DNA of 64,000 nt from Pseudotamlana agarivorans (GCF_001642835.1 NZ_LXEI01000006.1:1-64000); one strand, 5' to 3'. Shown: positions 36,136 to 45,097, counted from the first letter of the stretch. The notes: generated from the sequence alone by a model not told the origin. Made by a program: numbers and translations.

Positions 36136-36750
36136 TTATTTTTCTTCTGCAATGGCGTTTAAAGTTTTATAAACCAGATGTACAGGCAGTCCCATGACAT
36201 TAAAATAAGAACCTTCTATTTTGGTCACACCAATTTGTCCGATCCAATCCTGAATACCGTAAGCACCTGCTTTATCGAAAGGATGGTCTTTATCAATGTA
36301 GTATGAAATTTCATCATCACTTAAAGGTTTAAAAGTAACTTTTGTGATGTTATGCAAGGTTTTTTCGAAGGTCGGGGTTGTAAAACACACCGATGTAATC
36401 ACTTCGTGTGTCGTATCGCTAAGGGATTTTAAAATACTGAAGGCTTCTTCTGCATTTTCTGGTTTACCTAAGGCTTTGTTGTTGTGCCAAACAATGGTAT
36501 CGCTGGTAATAAGGATGTCCTTGGCTTGTAACTCATCTTTAAACGGTAAGGCTTTCAGCTGGGCTAAATAATTACTGATTTCAAAATGGGTGAGTCTTGA
36601 CGGATATTCCTCTTTTATGGGTTTTAAACGAATTTCAAAGTCTAAATCCAAATTCTTAAAGAATTCTTGTCGGCGTGGCGATCCAGAAGCCAAGATAATA
36701 TGAAAGTTTTTTAAAGCGTCGTTAATCATGAATTTAATTAAGAATTGCAA
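36136..36750 (-). CDS. maf: Maf-family nucleoside triphosphate pyrophosphatase
   Basis: A protein of 204 residues with the Maf core: ILASGSPRRQEFFKNL at the N-terminus, then ILITSDTIVW and KPENAEEAFSILKSLS, plus DKAGAYGIQDWIG near the C-terminus with the active-site residues. It hydrolyses non-canonical or modified nucleotides; the YhdE type (dTTP/UTP) is likely from the QDWIG segment. The 5' end overlaps the UbiA gene by 17 bases. It belongs to a conserved minus-strand run from DUF2520 to the lipoprotein. Confidence 0.92.
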   Translation of the reverse strand: MQFLIKFMINDALKNFHIILASGSPRRQEFFKNLDLDFEIRLKPIKEEYPSRLTHFEISNYLAQLKALPFKDELQAKDILITSDTIVWHNNKALGKPENAEEAFSILKSLSDTTHEVITSVCFTTPTFEKTLHNITKVTFKPLSDDEISYYIDKDHPFDKAGAYGIQDWIGQIGVTKIEGSYFNVMGLPVHLVYKTLNAIAEEK

Positions 36751-37660
36751 ACTTGTATAAAAGTAAGGAAAGCATCCCGAATAGCATGACTAATTTATAG
36801 AGATTACTAAGTTGATGGTAATCTTGCTTCGATTTGGCGTAGCAGGTTTTAATGAAGGTGAAAATTAGCGGCGCGACTACCAGAACTAAAAAATAAATTA
36901 CCGCCACTTGAACGTTATATAAATTATTGATAACATAACTAATAACGGCTAGGAGCGGAATGAGGCTCAAAATTATTAAAATCGTTCGGGTTCGGGCTCT
37001 TCCTATAGCAATGGGTAATGTGTTCATGCCAGCTTTGTAGTCGCCATTAATATCTTCTAGGTCTTTTGCGATTTCTCGAAGCAGATTGAGCATAAAGGCA
37101 AATAAGGCATAATGCCAAATGACTTCAAAAAGGGTGAGTTGTATCTCGCGGTTTTGAGGCGTCATCACAGGTAATAAATCAAATAAACCTACAATAATTA
37201 AGCTTAACCCAACCAGTACTGAAATAACCAAATTACCAATTAAAGGCATTTGTTTTAAGGTGGAGGAATACACATAAAGCAAAGCGGATATTAAAACGAA
37301 AATGGTGAAAAATGGCGCTTTATTAACGGCGTGTGACAAGTAAAACCCTAAGGCAACACCAATAATATTAAAAGCGATGAAAAGATTATACGCTGCTTTT
37401 TCTGAAATGCCAGAACCAACAATAATTTTATCGGGCTTATTAACGAAATCGGTTTCAATATCATTAATGTCGTTGATAATATTTCCAGCTGCAGCAATAC
37501 AAATGGTCGCTAGTGACAAAACTGAAATCCCTACAAAATCCAAAGCCGTATCAACTCCAAAAGGCTCCAAAAGCGCGTACTTGATTAGGAATTGTACTAA
37601 GACAATCATAATCAGGTTTTTCCAACGAATAAGATTTAAAAAGGCTTTGATCGGGGGCAT
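36734..37660 (-). CDS. UbiA prenyltransferase (geranylgeranylglycerol-phosphate type)
   Basis: An integral membrane prenyltransferase with eight or nine spans. The aspartate-rich motifs NIINDINDIETDFVNKPD and REIAKDLEDINGDYKAGMNTLP bind the Mg-prenyl diphosphate. Bacteroidota homologues in this setting are annotated as geranylgeranylglycerol-phosphate geranylgeranyltransferase-like. Start: the frame reaches 27 codons further upstream (to 37741), but that extension is basic, low in hydrophobicity and unlike the family; the internal ATG, giving PPIKAFLNLIRWKNL, is preferred. Confidence 0.85.
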   Translation of the reverse strand: MPPIKAFLNLIRWKNLIMIVLVQFLIKYALLEPFGVDTALDFVGISVLSLATICIAAAGNIINDINDIETDFVNKPDKIIVGSGISEKAAYNLFIAFNIIGVALGFYLSHAVNKAPFFTIFVLISALLYVYSSTLKQMPLIGNLVISVLVGLSLIIVGLFDLLPVMTPQNREIQLTLFEVIWHYALFAFMLNLLREIAKDLEDINGDYKAGMNTLPIAIGRARTRTILIILSLIPLLAVISYVINNLYNVQVAVIYFLVLVVAPLIFTFIKTCYAKSKQDYHQLSNLYKLVMLFGMLSLLLYKFAILN

Positions 37661-37835
37661 GGGGGTGTTTGGTTTCAAGTTTTGAGTTTCAAGTTGCCTT
37701 CTTCTACTACTGGTTATTTGTTTGCTTACAGCATAGGGCAACTTATTATTGACTATTGACTTTTAAACTGTGCTTAATTTTTTCTGCCTATCTAATATTT
37801 AATATCGTTTAAACTTTAAACCTGAAACCCATAAA

Positions 37836-38366
37836 CTAATGATGATGCGCCGAAAAATTCCCACTCCATTTACTCTGAATTTTCAGAACCTGTTCAATAA
37901 CATCTCTTACAGCGCCTTCGCCACCTTTTTTATGTGAAATGTATTTTGAAATGTTTTTAATTTCAGGTACGGCGTCTTGCGGACAACAAGGTAGGCCTAT
38001 AATTTGCATCACCGGGTAGTCTGGAATATCATCGCCCATGTATAGGACGTTTTCAGCGTTGATGTTATTCTTTTTAAAATAATCCTCTAATTGTTCAATT
38101 TTATTTTTAGCACCTAAGTAAATGTCTTTAATACCCAGGTTTTCTAATCGAACACGAACACCTTCATTTTTTCCACCAGAAATAATACAAATATTATAAC
38201 CTTGCGCTGCGGCAGTACTCAAAGCGTAGCCGTCTTTCGTATTCATAGTTCTTAACATTTCTCCAGATGTGGTAACGGTTACCGATCCGTCTGTTAAAAC
38301 GCCATCAACATCAAAAATAAATGTGGTGATATGTTCTAGGTATTCTTTATAGCTTTTTTCTTCCAT
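37836..38366 (-). CDS. KdsC-like HAD phosphatase
   Basis: A protein of 176 residues. HAD motif I is FDVDGVLTDGSV and later blocks include ICIISGGKNEGVRVRLENLGI and YMGDDIPDYPVMQIIGL. The tetramer-forming KDO-8-phosphate phosphatase subfamily has this short capless form. It should cut phosphate from KDO-8-P for LPS inner core, though a sialic/ulosonic relative is possible. Overlaps the DUF2520 gene by 20 bases. Confidence 0.88.
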   Translation of the reverse strand: MEEKSYKEYLEHITTFIFDVDGVLTDGSVTVTTSGEMLRTMNTKDGYALSTAAAQGYNICIISGGKNEGVRVRLENLGIKDIYLGAKNKIEQLEDYFKKNNINAENVLYMGDDIPDYPVMQIIGLPCCPQDAVPEIKNISKYISHKKGGEGAVRDVIEQVLKIQSKWSGNFSAHHH

Positions 38367-39114
38367 GGGTGTTCTGGATTGATTTTGTTAGTAGCTTATA
38401 GATGTCTTTATGCTCTTGTTTTTGCAATAATTTTAAATGCGCATTTATAGTTTTTTTGTCGTTGCGCTTAGCGGGGCCTGTTTGTGCCATATATGGCGAT
38501 ATGTCTTGAACTTTTTTAGCTGTTTCCAGAATTAAAGGTTTTAGCATGTCGAATTCGGCACCTTCACTTTCAGTAATTTCATGAGCAATGCGGTAAAGCT
38601 GGTTGGTGAAATTATTCACATAAACGGCAGCTAAATGCAGGGTGCGACGTTGATCGCTATTCACCCGCTTGGTTGGAGACCCTAAACTTACAGCTACTTT
38701 TTTAAGCAAAGGATAACTTTTTTTATCAATGGTTTCAATGCAAATAGGTACATTGGCGAAATCGACATCGGCATCCATACTAAAGGTTTGTAAAGGATAC
38801 AGCACGCCACGTTTGAGTTTTTTATCCAAATCGTAAACACCAACGCTTCCCGAAGTATGCACGACCAGCTTGTTCTCAAAAGGTAATTTTGAAGAAAGTT
38901 CGGCTATGCTATCATCGCTAACGGTTAGAATATATAGGTCGGCATCAACTAAATCATCTAGATTATCACAGGTGTTAACCTGTTTGTTGTATGGTTTTAG
39001 CTTGTCTAAAGTCCGGTTATACCATTGTATTACAGAAACTTCGTTCGTTTTGTTAAACGCTTTAAATAAGTGTGTGGCCACGTTTCCCGCGCCAAGAATT
39101 ACTACTGAAATCAT
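38347..39114 (-). CDS. Rossmann-like / DUF2520 protein
   Basis: A protein of 255 residues: NAD-binding VVILGAGNVATHLFKAFN at the N-terminus, the loop DLYILTVSDDSIAELSSKLP and a C-terminal DUF2520 helical domain (HLAAVYVNNFTNQLYRIAHEI, PLILETAKKVQDISPYMAQTGPAKRND). This resembles ketopantoate or proline-reductase-like dehydrogenases; substrate unknown. First gene of the run DUF2520, KdsC-like, UbiA, maf, lipoprotein. Confidence 0.9.
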   Translation of the reverse strand: MISVVILGAGNVATHLFKAFNKTNEVSVIQWYNRTLDKLKPYNKQVNTCDNLDDLVDADLYILTVSDDSIAELSSKLPFENKLVVHTSGSVGVYDLDKKLKRGVLYPLQTFSMDADVDFANVPICIETIDKKSYPLLKKVAVSLGSPTKRVNSDQRRTLHLAAVYVNNFTNQLYRIAHEITESEGAEFDMLKPLILETAKKVQDISPYMAQTGPAKRNDKKTINAHLKLLQKQEHKDIYKLLTKSIQNTHGRKKL

Positions 39115-39159
39115 GCCGCTAAAATAGGTAATATTAGCCTATTTAAAAACCTATTGTTC

Positions 39160-39167
39160 TATCTTTG
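39160..39167 (+). promoter_or_regulatory. -7 box for the truncated haemoglobin gene
   Basis: TATCTTTG, five bases before the ATG at 39172. Since this box sits about 5-12 bases upstream of the transcript start, the mRNA should be leaderless or nearly so. Confidence 0.55.
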
Positions 39168-39171
39168 TGTT

Positions 39172-39567
39172 ATGGAGAAAAAAGATATAAAAACTAGAGA
39201 CGACGTGTTTTTGTTAGTCTCCTCTTTCTATGATAAAATCCGTAGCGATGCAGAATTAGGTCCGTTTTTTAATAATTTAATTAAAGATTGGCCTGCGCAT
39301 ATCGAAAATTTAACCAATTTCTGGGAAGCCAGTTTGTTTCTAAAAACCAAGTACTTGGGTAATCCTTTAGAGGCGCATATAAAAGTCGATCAAGAAAATA
39401 ATCATATCATAAATGAGCGTCATTTCGGACTGTGGCTTAACCTATGGTTTAAAACGATTGACGAACTTTTTGAAGGCGATTACGCCCAAAATGCCAAGCA
39501 CCGCGCTCGTAAAATGGGCACTTTTTTATACCTAAAAATTTTTGAAGCGCGAGGGAATCTGGGGTAG
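39172..39567 (+). CDS. group III truncated haemoglobin
   Basis: A 131-residue globin. FWEASLFLKTKYLGNPLEAH and the HFGLWLNLWFKTIDELFEG segment, which holds the likely proximal histidine, followed by AKHRARKMGTFLYLKI, identify the group III (trHbP) type. It binds oxygen or NO with haem. The frame is open for six more codons upstream to a TTG (39154), but a promoter box sits there, so the ATG is the start. Confidence 0.9.
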   Translation: MEKKDIKTRDDVFLLVSSFYDKIRSDAELGPFFNNLIKDWPAHIENLTNFWEASLFLKTKYLGNPLEAHIKVDQENNHIINERHFGLWLNLWFKTIDELFEGDYAQNAKHRARKMGTFLYLKIFEARGNLG

Positions 39568-39600
39568 GTTTAATCGTATTTTACAATCACATAATTTTTC

Positions 39601-39790
39601 TCTGTGTGTCTCTGTGTAAACTCAGCGAATCTCGGTGTTATAACATTCTTGCACCAAGCTACACCAAGCTACACAGAGAAAACGCAGAGTTTTACGGAGG
39701 TTTAAAAGCAAATAGAAGTATTTGTGTGTCTCTGTGAAAACTCAGCGGATCTCAGTGAAATAACATTTTTACACAAAGCAACACAGAGAT
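39601..39790 (+). repeat. imperfect 120-base direct repeat rich in CTCTGTG/CACAGAG
   Basis: The stretch at 39601-39650 recurs at 39721-39770 with a handful of changes, exactly 120 bases apart (GTGTCTCTGTGtAAACTCAG type). CACAGAG elements at 39673 and 39782 give inverted symmetry with CTCTGTG. It lies in a 422-base gap without genes. Similar strings are common between genes in Bacteroidota, as far as I recall. The rest of the gap holds a promoter box only. Confidence 0.8.
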
Positions 39791-39955
39791 TAAATTACAT
39801 AATGAAGCTTTTGTATATCCCAATAAAATAATACATACCTCAAAGTTTCAGAAAGAATGGCGTTACCAATATAAAGGCAGCAATTCAACCTACAACTCAT
39901 TGAATTAGCCTCTATTTTTTGAATACTTTAACACTTCAAAACAAACTTAAATCCT

Positions 39956-39963
39956 TAAATTTG
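39956..39963 (+). promoter_or_regulatory. -7 box for the cytochrome c assembly gene
   Basis: TAAATTTG fits TAnnTTTG, about 26 bases before the start. No -33 TTG. Confidence 0.5.
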
Positions 39964-39989
39964 CGCGACCTCAAAAAAGGCAATTCATT

Positions 39990-42900
39990 ATGCAGAAAAA
40001 ACTCGCCAACATTTTATTTTCTACCAAAGTTACAGCCGTTTTATTTATCGTATTTGCAGCTTCTATGGCGGTAGGGACTTTTTTAGATGCCGGACAAGAA
40101 ACATCACCTACACCTTACACTAGAAACCTAATTTATAACGCTTGGTGGTTTGAAGCCATCATGGGGTTTTTTATTGTTAACTTTTTAGGGAATGTGGTGC
40201 GTTTTCGTTTGTACAAAAAGGAAAAATGGGCAACTTTTATTCTGCACTTGGCTTTTATTTTTATTCTTTTAGGTGCTTTTATCACAAGATATATTAGTTA
40301 CGAAGGGATGATGGCTATTCGTGAGGGTGCTACCGAAAACACGTTCCTTTCTCAAAAAACATACATTACAGCTTTTATTGATGGCGATTATGAAATTGAT
40401 GGGGTCCCACAGCGTTTACCAATAGAGCGTGAGGTTGATTTTTCAGGACGTATGGAAAATCATTTTGAAATAGACACCAAATACAATCAGCAGCCTGTAA
40501 AGATCACTTTAGAAAAATTTATTGTTGGTGCTGAAGAAGATATCGTCCCGAATGAAAACGGCGAAGAATACTTGAAATTAGTAGAAGCAGGAAGCAGTGG
40601 ACCTCATAATCATTTTCTTAAAGTAGGTGAGGTGCAAAGTGTTCACGGTATTTTAGTGGCTTTAAATAAACCTACTGAAGGCGCGATTAATATCACCTAT
40701 GCAAATGACGAGCTTACTATTAAATCGCCATTTGAAGGTGAATACATGACCATGGCCACTATGGCTCAAGGTAAATTGGTTAAAGACAGCTTACAACCTT
40801 TAATTTTGCGTTCTCGTTATGTTATAGGGAACATGCAAATGGTATTTCCTAAACCGGTTGTAAAAGGAGAGTTTGATGTTGTTGAAGGATCTGCCTTATT
40901 AAAAAATAGTTCTACCGATGGTGTTAAACTACGTGTAACCTCTAATGGCGAGTCAAAAACTGTTGCTGTTCTTGGAAATAAAGGAAGTAGCGGAACTTTT
41001 AAACAAATTTCAGTTGGAGGTTTAGATATTGCCTTGAAATATGGTTCTAAAGTTTTAGAATTGCCTTTTGCAATAAAACTTAATGATTTTGAAGCCGAAC
41101 GTTACCCAGGAACAGAAAATGGATACGCTGCTTTCTCTAGTGAAGTAACCGTTATTGATGACACTCAGGATGATTTCGATTATAAAATTTATATGAATAA
41201 TATCTTAGATCACCGCGGATTTCGCTTTTTCCAATCGAGTTTTGATCCCGATGAAAAAGGTACTATTCTATCTGTAAACCACGATTATTGGGGAACTTTA
41301 ATAACCTATATTGGTTACTTCATGCTGTACTTTGGTTTGCTTGCTATCATTTTCACTAAACATTCTCGATTTGGAGACTTGAGAAGACAGTTGGCTAAAA
41401 TAAAATCTAAAAAGGCTAAACTGTTAACGGTATTGGCGCTTTGTTTCAGTTTATCGGGAATCTCTCAAAACCATGATCATGGTGCGCATAGCCCAGACGA
41501 CGGTCATAATCACTCCAAGCCTACAAAGGAACAAATCGATTCTATTCTTCAGAAAAACATAACCCCTAAAGAACACGCCGATAAATTTGGTCACTTAGTG
41601 ATTCAGGATTTAAGCGGACGTATGATGCCTATAAACACCTATGCATCCGAGTTATTGCGTAAGTTGAGTAAGCATGATGATTATGAAAATTTTGATGCCA
41701 ATCAAGTTTTCTTATCCATTCAAGAGAGTCCGATGTTATGGTATAATGTACCTATCATCTACCTAAAGCCTAAAAAGGGCGATTCTATTAGACATTTAAT
41801 TAATGCGCCTAAAGAAGCGAAGTACGTGGCTTTAGCCGATTTCTTTACTGAAAGAGGCGAGTATAGGTTAGCACCGTTTTTAGAAGAAGCCTATAAAGCA
41901 CAAGTGCCAAACGGATTTCAAAAGGAATTTAAGGAAACCGACCAACGTGTTAGTTTGCTCTATAATGCTATTGAAGGGATGTCTTTAAAAATTTTCCCAA
42001 TCCCTGAAGATTCAAATAATAAGTGGATTTCTACTTACGATTATGCTCAGGATATCTCGGTGATTAAAGATTCTTTGTACAGCAATTTTGTGAAAAATGG
42101 TTTCAGAACGTATTTATTCAAGCTTAATGAAGCCAAACAAACAGGGAATTTCGATGAAGCCAATAAACTGCTAACGGCGTTTAAGAAAACGCAAGAACGT
42201 TATGGCGCCGAGGTGATGCTAAGCGATAAAAAAATTAAAACCGAAATCCTATATAACAAATACGATATCTTTAAAAAGCTATTTAGCTGGTATATGTATG
42301 CAGGAACCTTCATGTTTGTGTTACTTATTGTTCAGATTTTTAACGATAAACGCAAATGGGTAAACACCGGTGTAACTATATTTAAGTATATCATTGTGGC
42401 ACTGTTTGTTTTACATACCGCAGGATTAATTACAAGGTGGTACATTTCGGGACATGCACCTTGGAGTGATGCTTACGAATCGATGATTTATGTGGCTTGG
42501 GCGACCATGTTATTCGGATTAATTTTTGGAAGAAAAAGTGATTTAACATTGGCTTCTACGGCTTTTGTGACGTCTATGATATTGATGATTGCCCACTGGA
42601 ATTGGATGGATCCAGCTATTGCAAACCTACAACCTGTATTAAATAGTTATTGGTTAATGATTCATGTGGCGGTTATCGTGGCAAGTTATGGTCCTTTTAC
42701 TTTAGGGATGATTTTAGGTATTGTATCGCTGTTTTTAATGATTTTCACGAATAAGGCCAATAAAACTAAAATGGACTTAAACATTAAGGAGCTTACCGTA
42801 ATAAACGAAATGGCACTTACTGTTGGTTTAGTGATGCTTACTATTGGAAACTTTTTGGGAGGTATGTGGGCTAACGAAAGCTGGGGACGTTATTGGGGTT

Positions 42901-43193
42901 GGGATCCTAAAGAAACTTGGGCGCTTATTAGTATTATGATTTACGCCTTTGTAATTCACATGCGTTTGGTACCTGGTTTACGTGGACGTTGGATTTATAA
43001 CCTACTTTCAATTGTAGCTTTTGCGAGTATTTTAATGACTTATTTTGGGGTGAATTTCTACCTGGCTGGACTGCACAGTTATGCTAGTGGTGATCAAATT
43101 GTAAGTGTGAAATTTATTGCGATTGCTTGCGTTCTAATCGCTATTTTAGGATTTTTCTCTTACCGAGGATATGCGAAATACTATAAAAAGTAA
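39990..43193 (+). CDS. fused ResB-CcsA cytochrome c assembly protein (CcsBA)
   Basis: A fused System II haem lyase of 1067 residues that attaches haem to cytochrome c on the outside of the membrane. The ResB part (about 1-460) has four spans around a large periplasmic domain. The CcsA part (about 765-1067) has the WWD haem signature WGRYWGWDPKETWALI, with histidines in HAPWSD, HWNW, VIHM and HSY as expected for haem ligands. Between them (about 490-520) a hydrophobic segment followed by SQNHDHGAHSPDD and NHS looks like an internal signal peptide plus histidine-rich linker. Confidence 0.95.
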   Translation: MQKKLANILFSTKVTAVLFIVFAASMAVGTFLDAGQETSPTPYTRNLIYNAWWFEAIMGFFIVNFLGNVVRFRLYKKEKWATFILHLAFIFILLGAFITRYISYEGMMAIREGATENTFLSQKTYITAFIDGDYEIDGVPQRLPIEREVDFSGRMENHFEIDTKYNQQPVKITLEKFIVGAEEDIVPNENGEEYLKLVEAGSSGPHNHFLKVGEVQSVHGILVALNKPTEGAINITYANDELTIKSPFEGEYMTMATMAQGKLVKDSLQPLILRSRYVIGNMQMVFPKPVVKGEFDVVEGSALLKNSSTDGVKLRVTSNGESKTVAVLGNKGSSGTFKQISVGGLDIALKYGSKVLELPFAIKLNDFEAERYPGTENGYAAFSSEVTVIDDTQDDFDYKIYMNNILDHRGFRFFQSSFDPDEKGTILSVNHDYWGTLITYIGYFMLYFGLLAIIFTKHSRFGDLRRQLAKIKSKKAKLLTVLALCFSLSGISQNHDHGAHSPDDGHNHSKPTKEQIDSILQKNITPKEHADKFGHLVIQDLSGRMMPINTYASELLRKLSKHDDYENFDANQVFLSIQESPMLWYNVPIIYLKPKKGDSIRHLINAPKEAKYVALADFFTERGEYRLAPFLEEAYKAQVPNGFQKEFKETDQRVSLLYNAIEGMSLKIFPIPEDSNNKWISTYDYAQDISVIKDSLYSNFVKNGFRTYLFKLNEAKQTGNFDEANKLLTAFKKTQERYGAEVMLSDKKIKTEILYNKYDIFKKLFSWYMYAGTFMFVLLIVQIFNDKRKWVNTGVTIFKYIIVALFVLHTAGLITRWYISGHAPWSDAYESMIYVAWATMLFGLIFGRKSDLTLASTAFVTSMILMIAHWNWMDPAIANLQPVLNSYWLMIHVAVIVASYGPFTLGMILGIVSLFLMIFTNKANKTKMDLNIKELTVINEMALTVGLVMLTIGNFLGGMWANESWGRYWGWDPKETWALISIMIYAFVIHMRLVPGLRGRWIYNLLSIVAFASILMTYFGVNFYLAGLHSYASGDQIVSVKFIAIACVLIAILGFFSYRGYAKYYKK

Positions 43194-43265
43194 ATTTTTG
43201 TGAGCTTGGTGTAAAGTTTGAAGTTTTTTCCGACTTAAAAGGCGTACTAACTTTATACTAATAAT

Positions 43266-43673
43266 ATGAAAACCTATTTATTACTTTTTTTAAGCGTATT
43301 TACTTTAGCTGCTTGCTCTTCTGATGATGATAGTAACGATAGCACGGATGATATGATGCCGGAGAAGGCTTCGTACCGAGGAGAATTTGAATCTAAGGCG
43401 CACCCAACATCGGGGATTGCCGATATAAATGAAGAACATACCCTTTTAAATCTTACTAATTTTAAGTCAGATTCAGGGCCTTCATTGGAACTGTATTTAG
43501 CTACCGATGAAAACGCAACGAATTATATTACCTTGGGAGCTATAAAAGGCTTAGATGGGAATTATGAATATGATATCCCAGACAATGTAGATTTTTCAGA
43601 ATATAACCATGTTATCGTTTGGTGCGTGCCTTTTGGAGTTAATTTTGGGCAGGCCGTTCTGGAAATGAATTAA
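43266..43673 (+). CDS. DM13-domain lipoprotein
   Basis: A protein of 135 residues: lipobox LAACS, an acidic linker (SDDDSNDSTDD), then a DM13 domain with GIADINEEHTLLNLTNF, PSLELYLA, YEYDIPDNVDF and the conserved cysteine in VIVWCVPFGV. DM13 domains have been proposed as redox/electron-transfer modules, which fits its place after the cytochrome c assembly gene. Convergent with the DUF3307 gene (four-base overlap). Confidence 0.85.
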   Translation: MKTYLLLFLSVFTLAACSSDDDSNDSTDDMMPEKASYRGEFESKAHPTSGIADINEEHTLLNLTNFKSDSGPSLELYLATDENATNYITLGAIKGLDGNYEYDIPDNVDFSEYNHVIVWCVPFGVNFGQAVLEMN

Positions 43674-44386
43674 ATTAAATTTGAAATATAATTATAGCCT
43701 AAAGCTATTAAAATAGCAAGACCGAAACTTAATAGGGTACCAATTAAAACGTATTCTGTTAATTTTCGGTCTTTTGCTTTTGATAAATCTCCAAAACGAA
43801 ATACCGATTTTGCTGCTATTAAAAAACCTACACCTTCCCAATGGTTAGTTATAATAAACATAAATACAAACAAGCGTTCTAAAATGCCTATATATGCACC
43901 CGCATCTTTTAGTGAAGATTCGTTATCAAAATCTTTCAAATCCCATTTAGAAATAATGGTTTTCATAACTACTGAAGTCACCTGAGTTAAACAAACAAAG
44001 CTTGTTAGAAGTAGTAAGGTCTTGGCTTCAAAAATAAAGTGGAGGTCAACTTTAAAAGGGTAATAAATAGACAGAACAAGCCCAATAATAATAAAGTGAG
44101 CCAATTGGTCTAGAGCGAATAGTATGCGATTGTTAGTGCGATCGTTTAAATGCAGTTTAGCCAGATCTATTATAAAATGCGAAACCGTAATAAGTGTAAT
44201 ACCTATCCAATAACTGAAATCGAATTGCAACAGAATAATTAGGACTAAAAAATGTACAAAAACATGCCAATAAAGGTATTTAGATCGGTGTTTGTGTTTT
44301 TCTTTATGACGAACCCATGCGTTTGGCTGACATACAAAATCACCAATAAAGTGCGCTAAAAATAATTTAAGAGCCAGAACTAACAT
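43670..44386 (-). CDS. DUF3307 membrane protein
   Basis: A protein of 238 residues with about six spans. The DUF3307 opening is ALKLFLAHFIGDFVCQPNAWV, then the basic loop RHKEKHKHRSKYLYWHVFVH; DLAKLHLNDRTNNRILFALDQLAHF follows. Cargo or activity unknown. It overlaps the SatD-like gene by seven bases, so the two are translated together; the pair is a repeated arrangement in Bacteroidota. Confidence 0.88.
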   Translation of the reverse strand: MLVLALKLFLAHFIGDFVCQPNAWVRHKEKHKHRSKYLYWHVFVHFLVLIILLQFDFSYWIGITLITVSHFIIDLAKLHLNDRTNNRILFALDQLAHFIIIGLVLSIYYPFKVDLHFIFEAKTLLLLTSFVCLTQVTSVVMKTIISKWDLKDFDNESSLKDAGAYIGILERLFVFMFIITNHWEGVGFLIAAKSVFRFGDLSKAKDRKLTEYVLIGTLLSFGLAILIALGYNYISNLI

Positions 44387-44982
44387 AGGTTTTGTATTTG
44401 TGTTTTATAGTAGTTTAAAAGTTTGTTGAGCTCGTCTAAGCCGGCACGTTTTAAACCCTGACTGATGTTTCCTTGGGTTTTATCAAGGAGTTCTGCCAAT
44501 TCATTTTGATTGTAGTTAGGGTGCTCTAAAGTGGTTTTTATTAAGGTTGCCGAAGTGCTCGTCCAATGATTTATGGTGAGTTGCGCCAATTCTAACATAA
44601 TGTTTATGGTGGTGTCAAACTCAGTAAACGGCGATTTTATGGCTAGAGTGGTTTTCTTTAAATTTTCAAAACACTCGCCAGAATTAATAAAGGCTTCTCC
44701 GTTAGATTCTGTGATGTTTTTTGAGGTGAACGACTTTTTTCCAAGGCCAATAGCGAGGCGTACATCAATGTTTTTAAACTGTTTTATAGTCGCTTTTATT
44801 AAAATACAGGCATTTAAAGCCTCACTAGGAGCAACCTCCAATTGAAAACTATCACCTCTGTAAATCTCCCATTGGCTAGGCGTTTCACCAAAATGGTTTA
44901 AAATAGACTTAAGGGCTTCCAGCCAGTTTTGGGGAGAGCTTTCCTTAGAGTTTATTATGTCGCCTGTTATAATGCTTATCAT
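44380..44982 (-). CDS. SatD-family protein with C-terminal HTH
   Basis: A protein of 200 residues. The N-terminal domain opens IITGDIINSK and contains WEIYRGDSFQLEVAP and VRLAIGLGKKSF; this is the SatD layout, and the RGDSFQ string looks like the active edge of a nucleotide-cyclase/palm fold (inference). The end NYNQNELAELLDKTQGNISQGLKRAGLDELNKLL is a helix-turn-helix. SatD was named for an acid-tolerance locus in Streptococcus mutans. It could be the regulator binding the repeats upstream. Confidence 0.88.
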   Translation of the reverse strand: MISIITGDIINSKESSPQNWLEALKSILNHFGETPSQWEIYRGDSFQLEVAPSEALNACILIKATIKQFKNIDVRLAIGLGKKSFTSKNITESNGEAFINSGECFENLKKTTLAIKSPFTEFDTTINIMLELAQLTINHWTSTSATLIKTTLEHPNYNQNELAELLDKTQGNISQGLKRAGLDELNKLLNYYKTQIQNLC

Positions 44983-45002
44983 TTTAAAAACTAATGTTTT
45001 AT

Positions 45003-45034
45003 CAAATGTATTCTTTTTTATTTAATACAGCAAA
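45003..45034 (-). promoter_or_regulatory. promoter of the SatD-DUF3307 operon
   Basis: On the minus strand TTTG (45031-45034), 20 bases, TACATTTG (45003-45010): both consensus boxes at ideal spacing, predicting a leader of about 16 bases. The -33 box touches the first unit of the TTATTAG array. Confidence 0.7.
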
Positions 45035-45097
45035 TTATTAGCTTAAAACCTAATAAACTCAATTATTAGTTAATTCACTAATATTTGTAATTATTAG
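45034..45097. promoter_or_regulatory. 28-base-periodic TTATTAG inverted-repeat array
   Basis: ATTATTAG occurs at 45034, 45062 and 45090, exactly 28 bases apart, and the reverse half CTAATA(A/T) at 45050 and 45078, again 28 apart. This makes two palindromes TTATTAG-N8-CTAATAW plus an extra half-site, all between the divergent satD-like and mscL genes. Good candidate operator array. Confidence 0.75.

Noticed and set aside
36734-37741. longer UbiA start at 37741
   Set aside because: The extra 27 residues are hydrophilic and basic, unlike the family, which begins with the membrane-proximal RWKNL segment.
39601-39790. possible CRISPR array (two similar blocks 120 bases apart)
   Set aside because: Only two copies, unit far too long, spacer itself related to the repeat, and no cas genes in the window.
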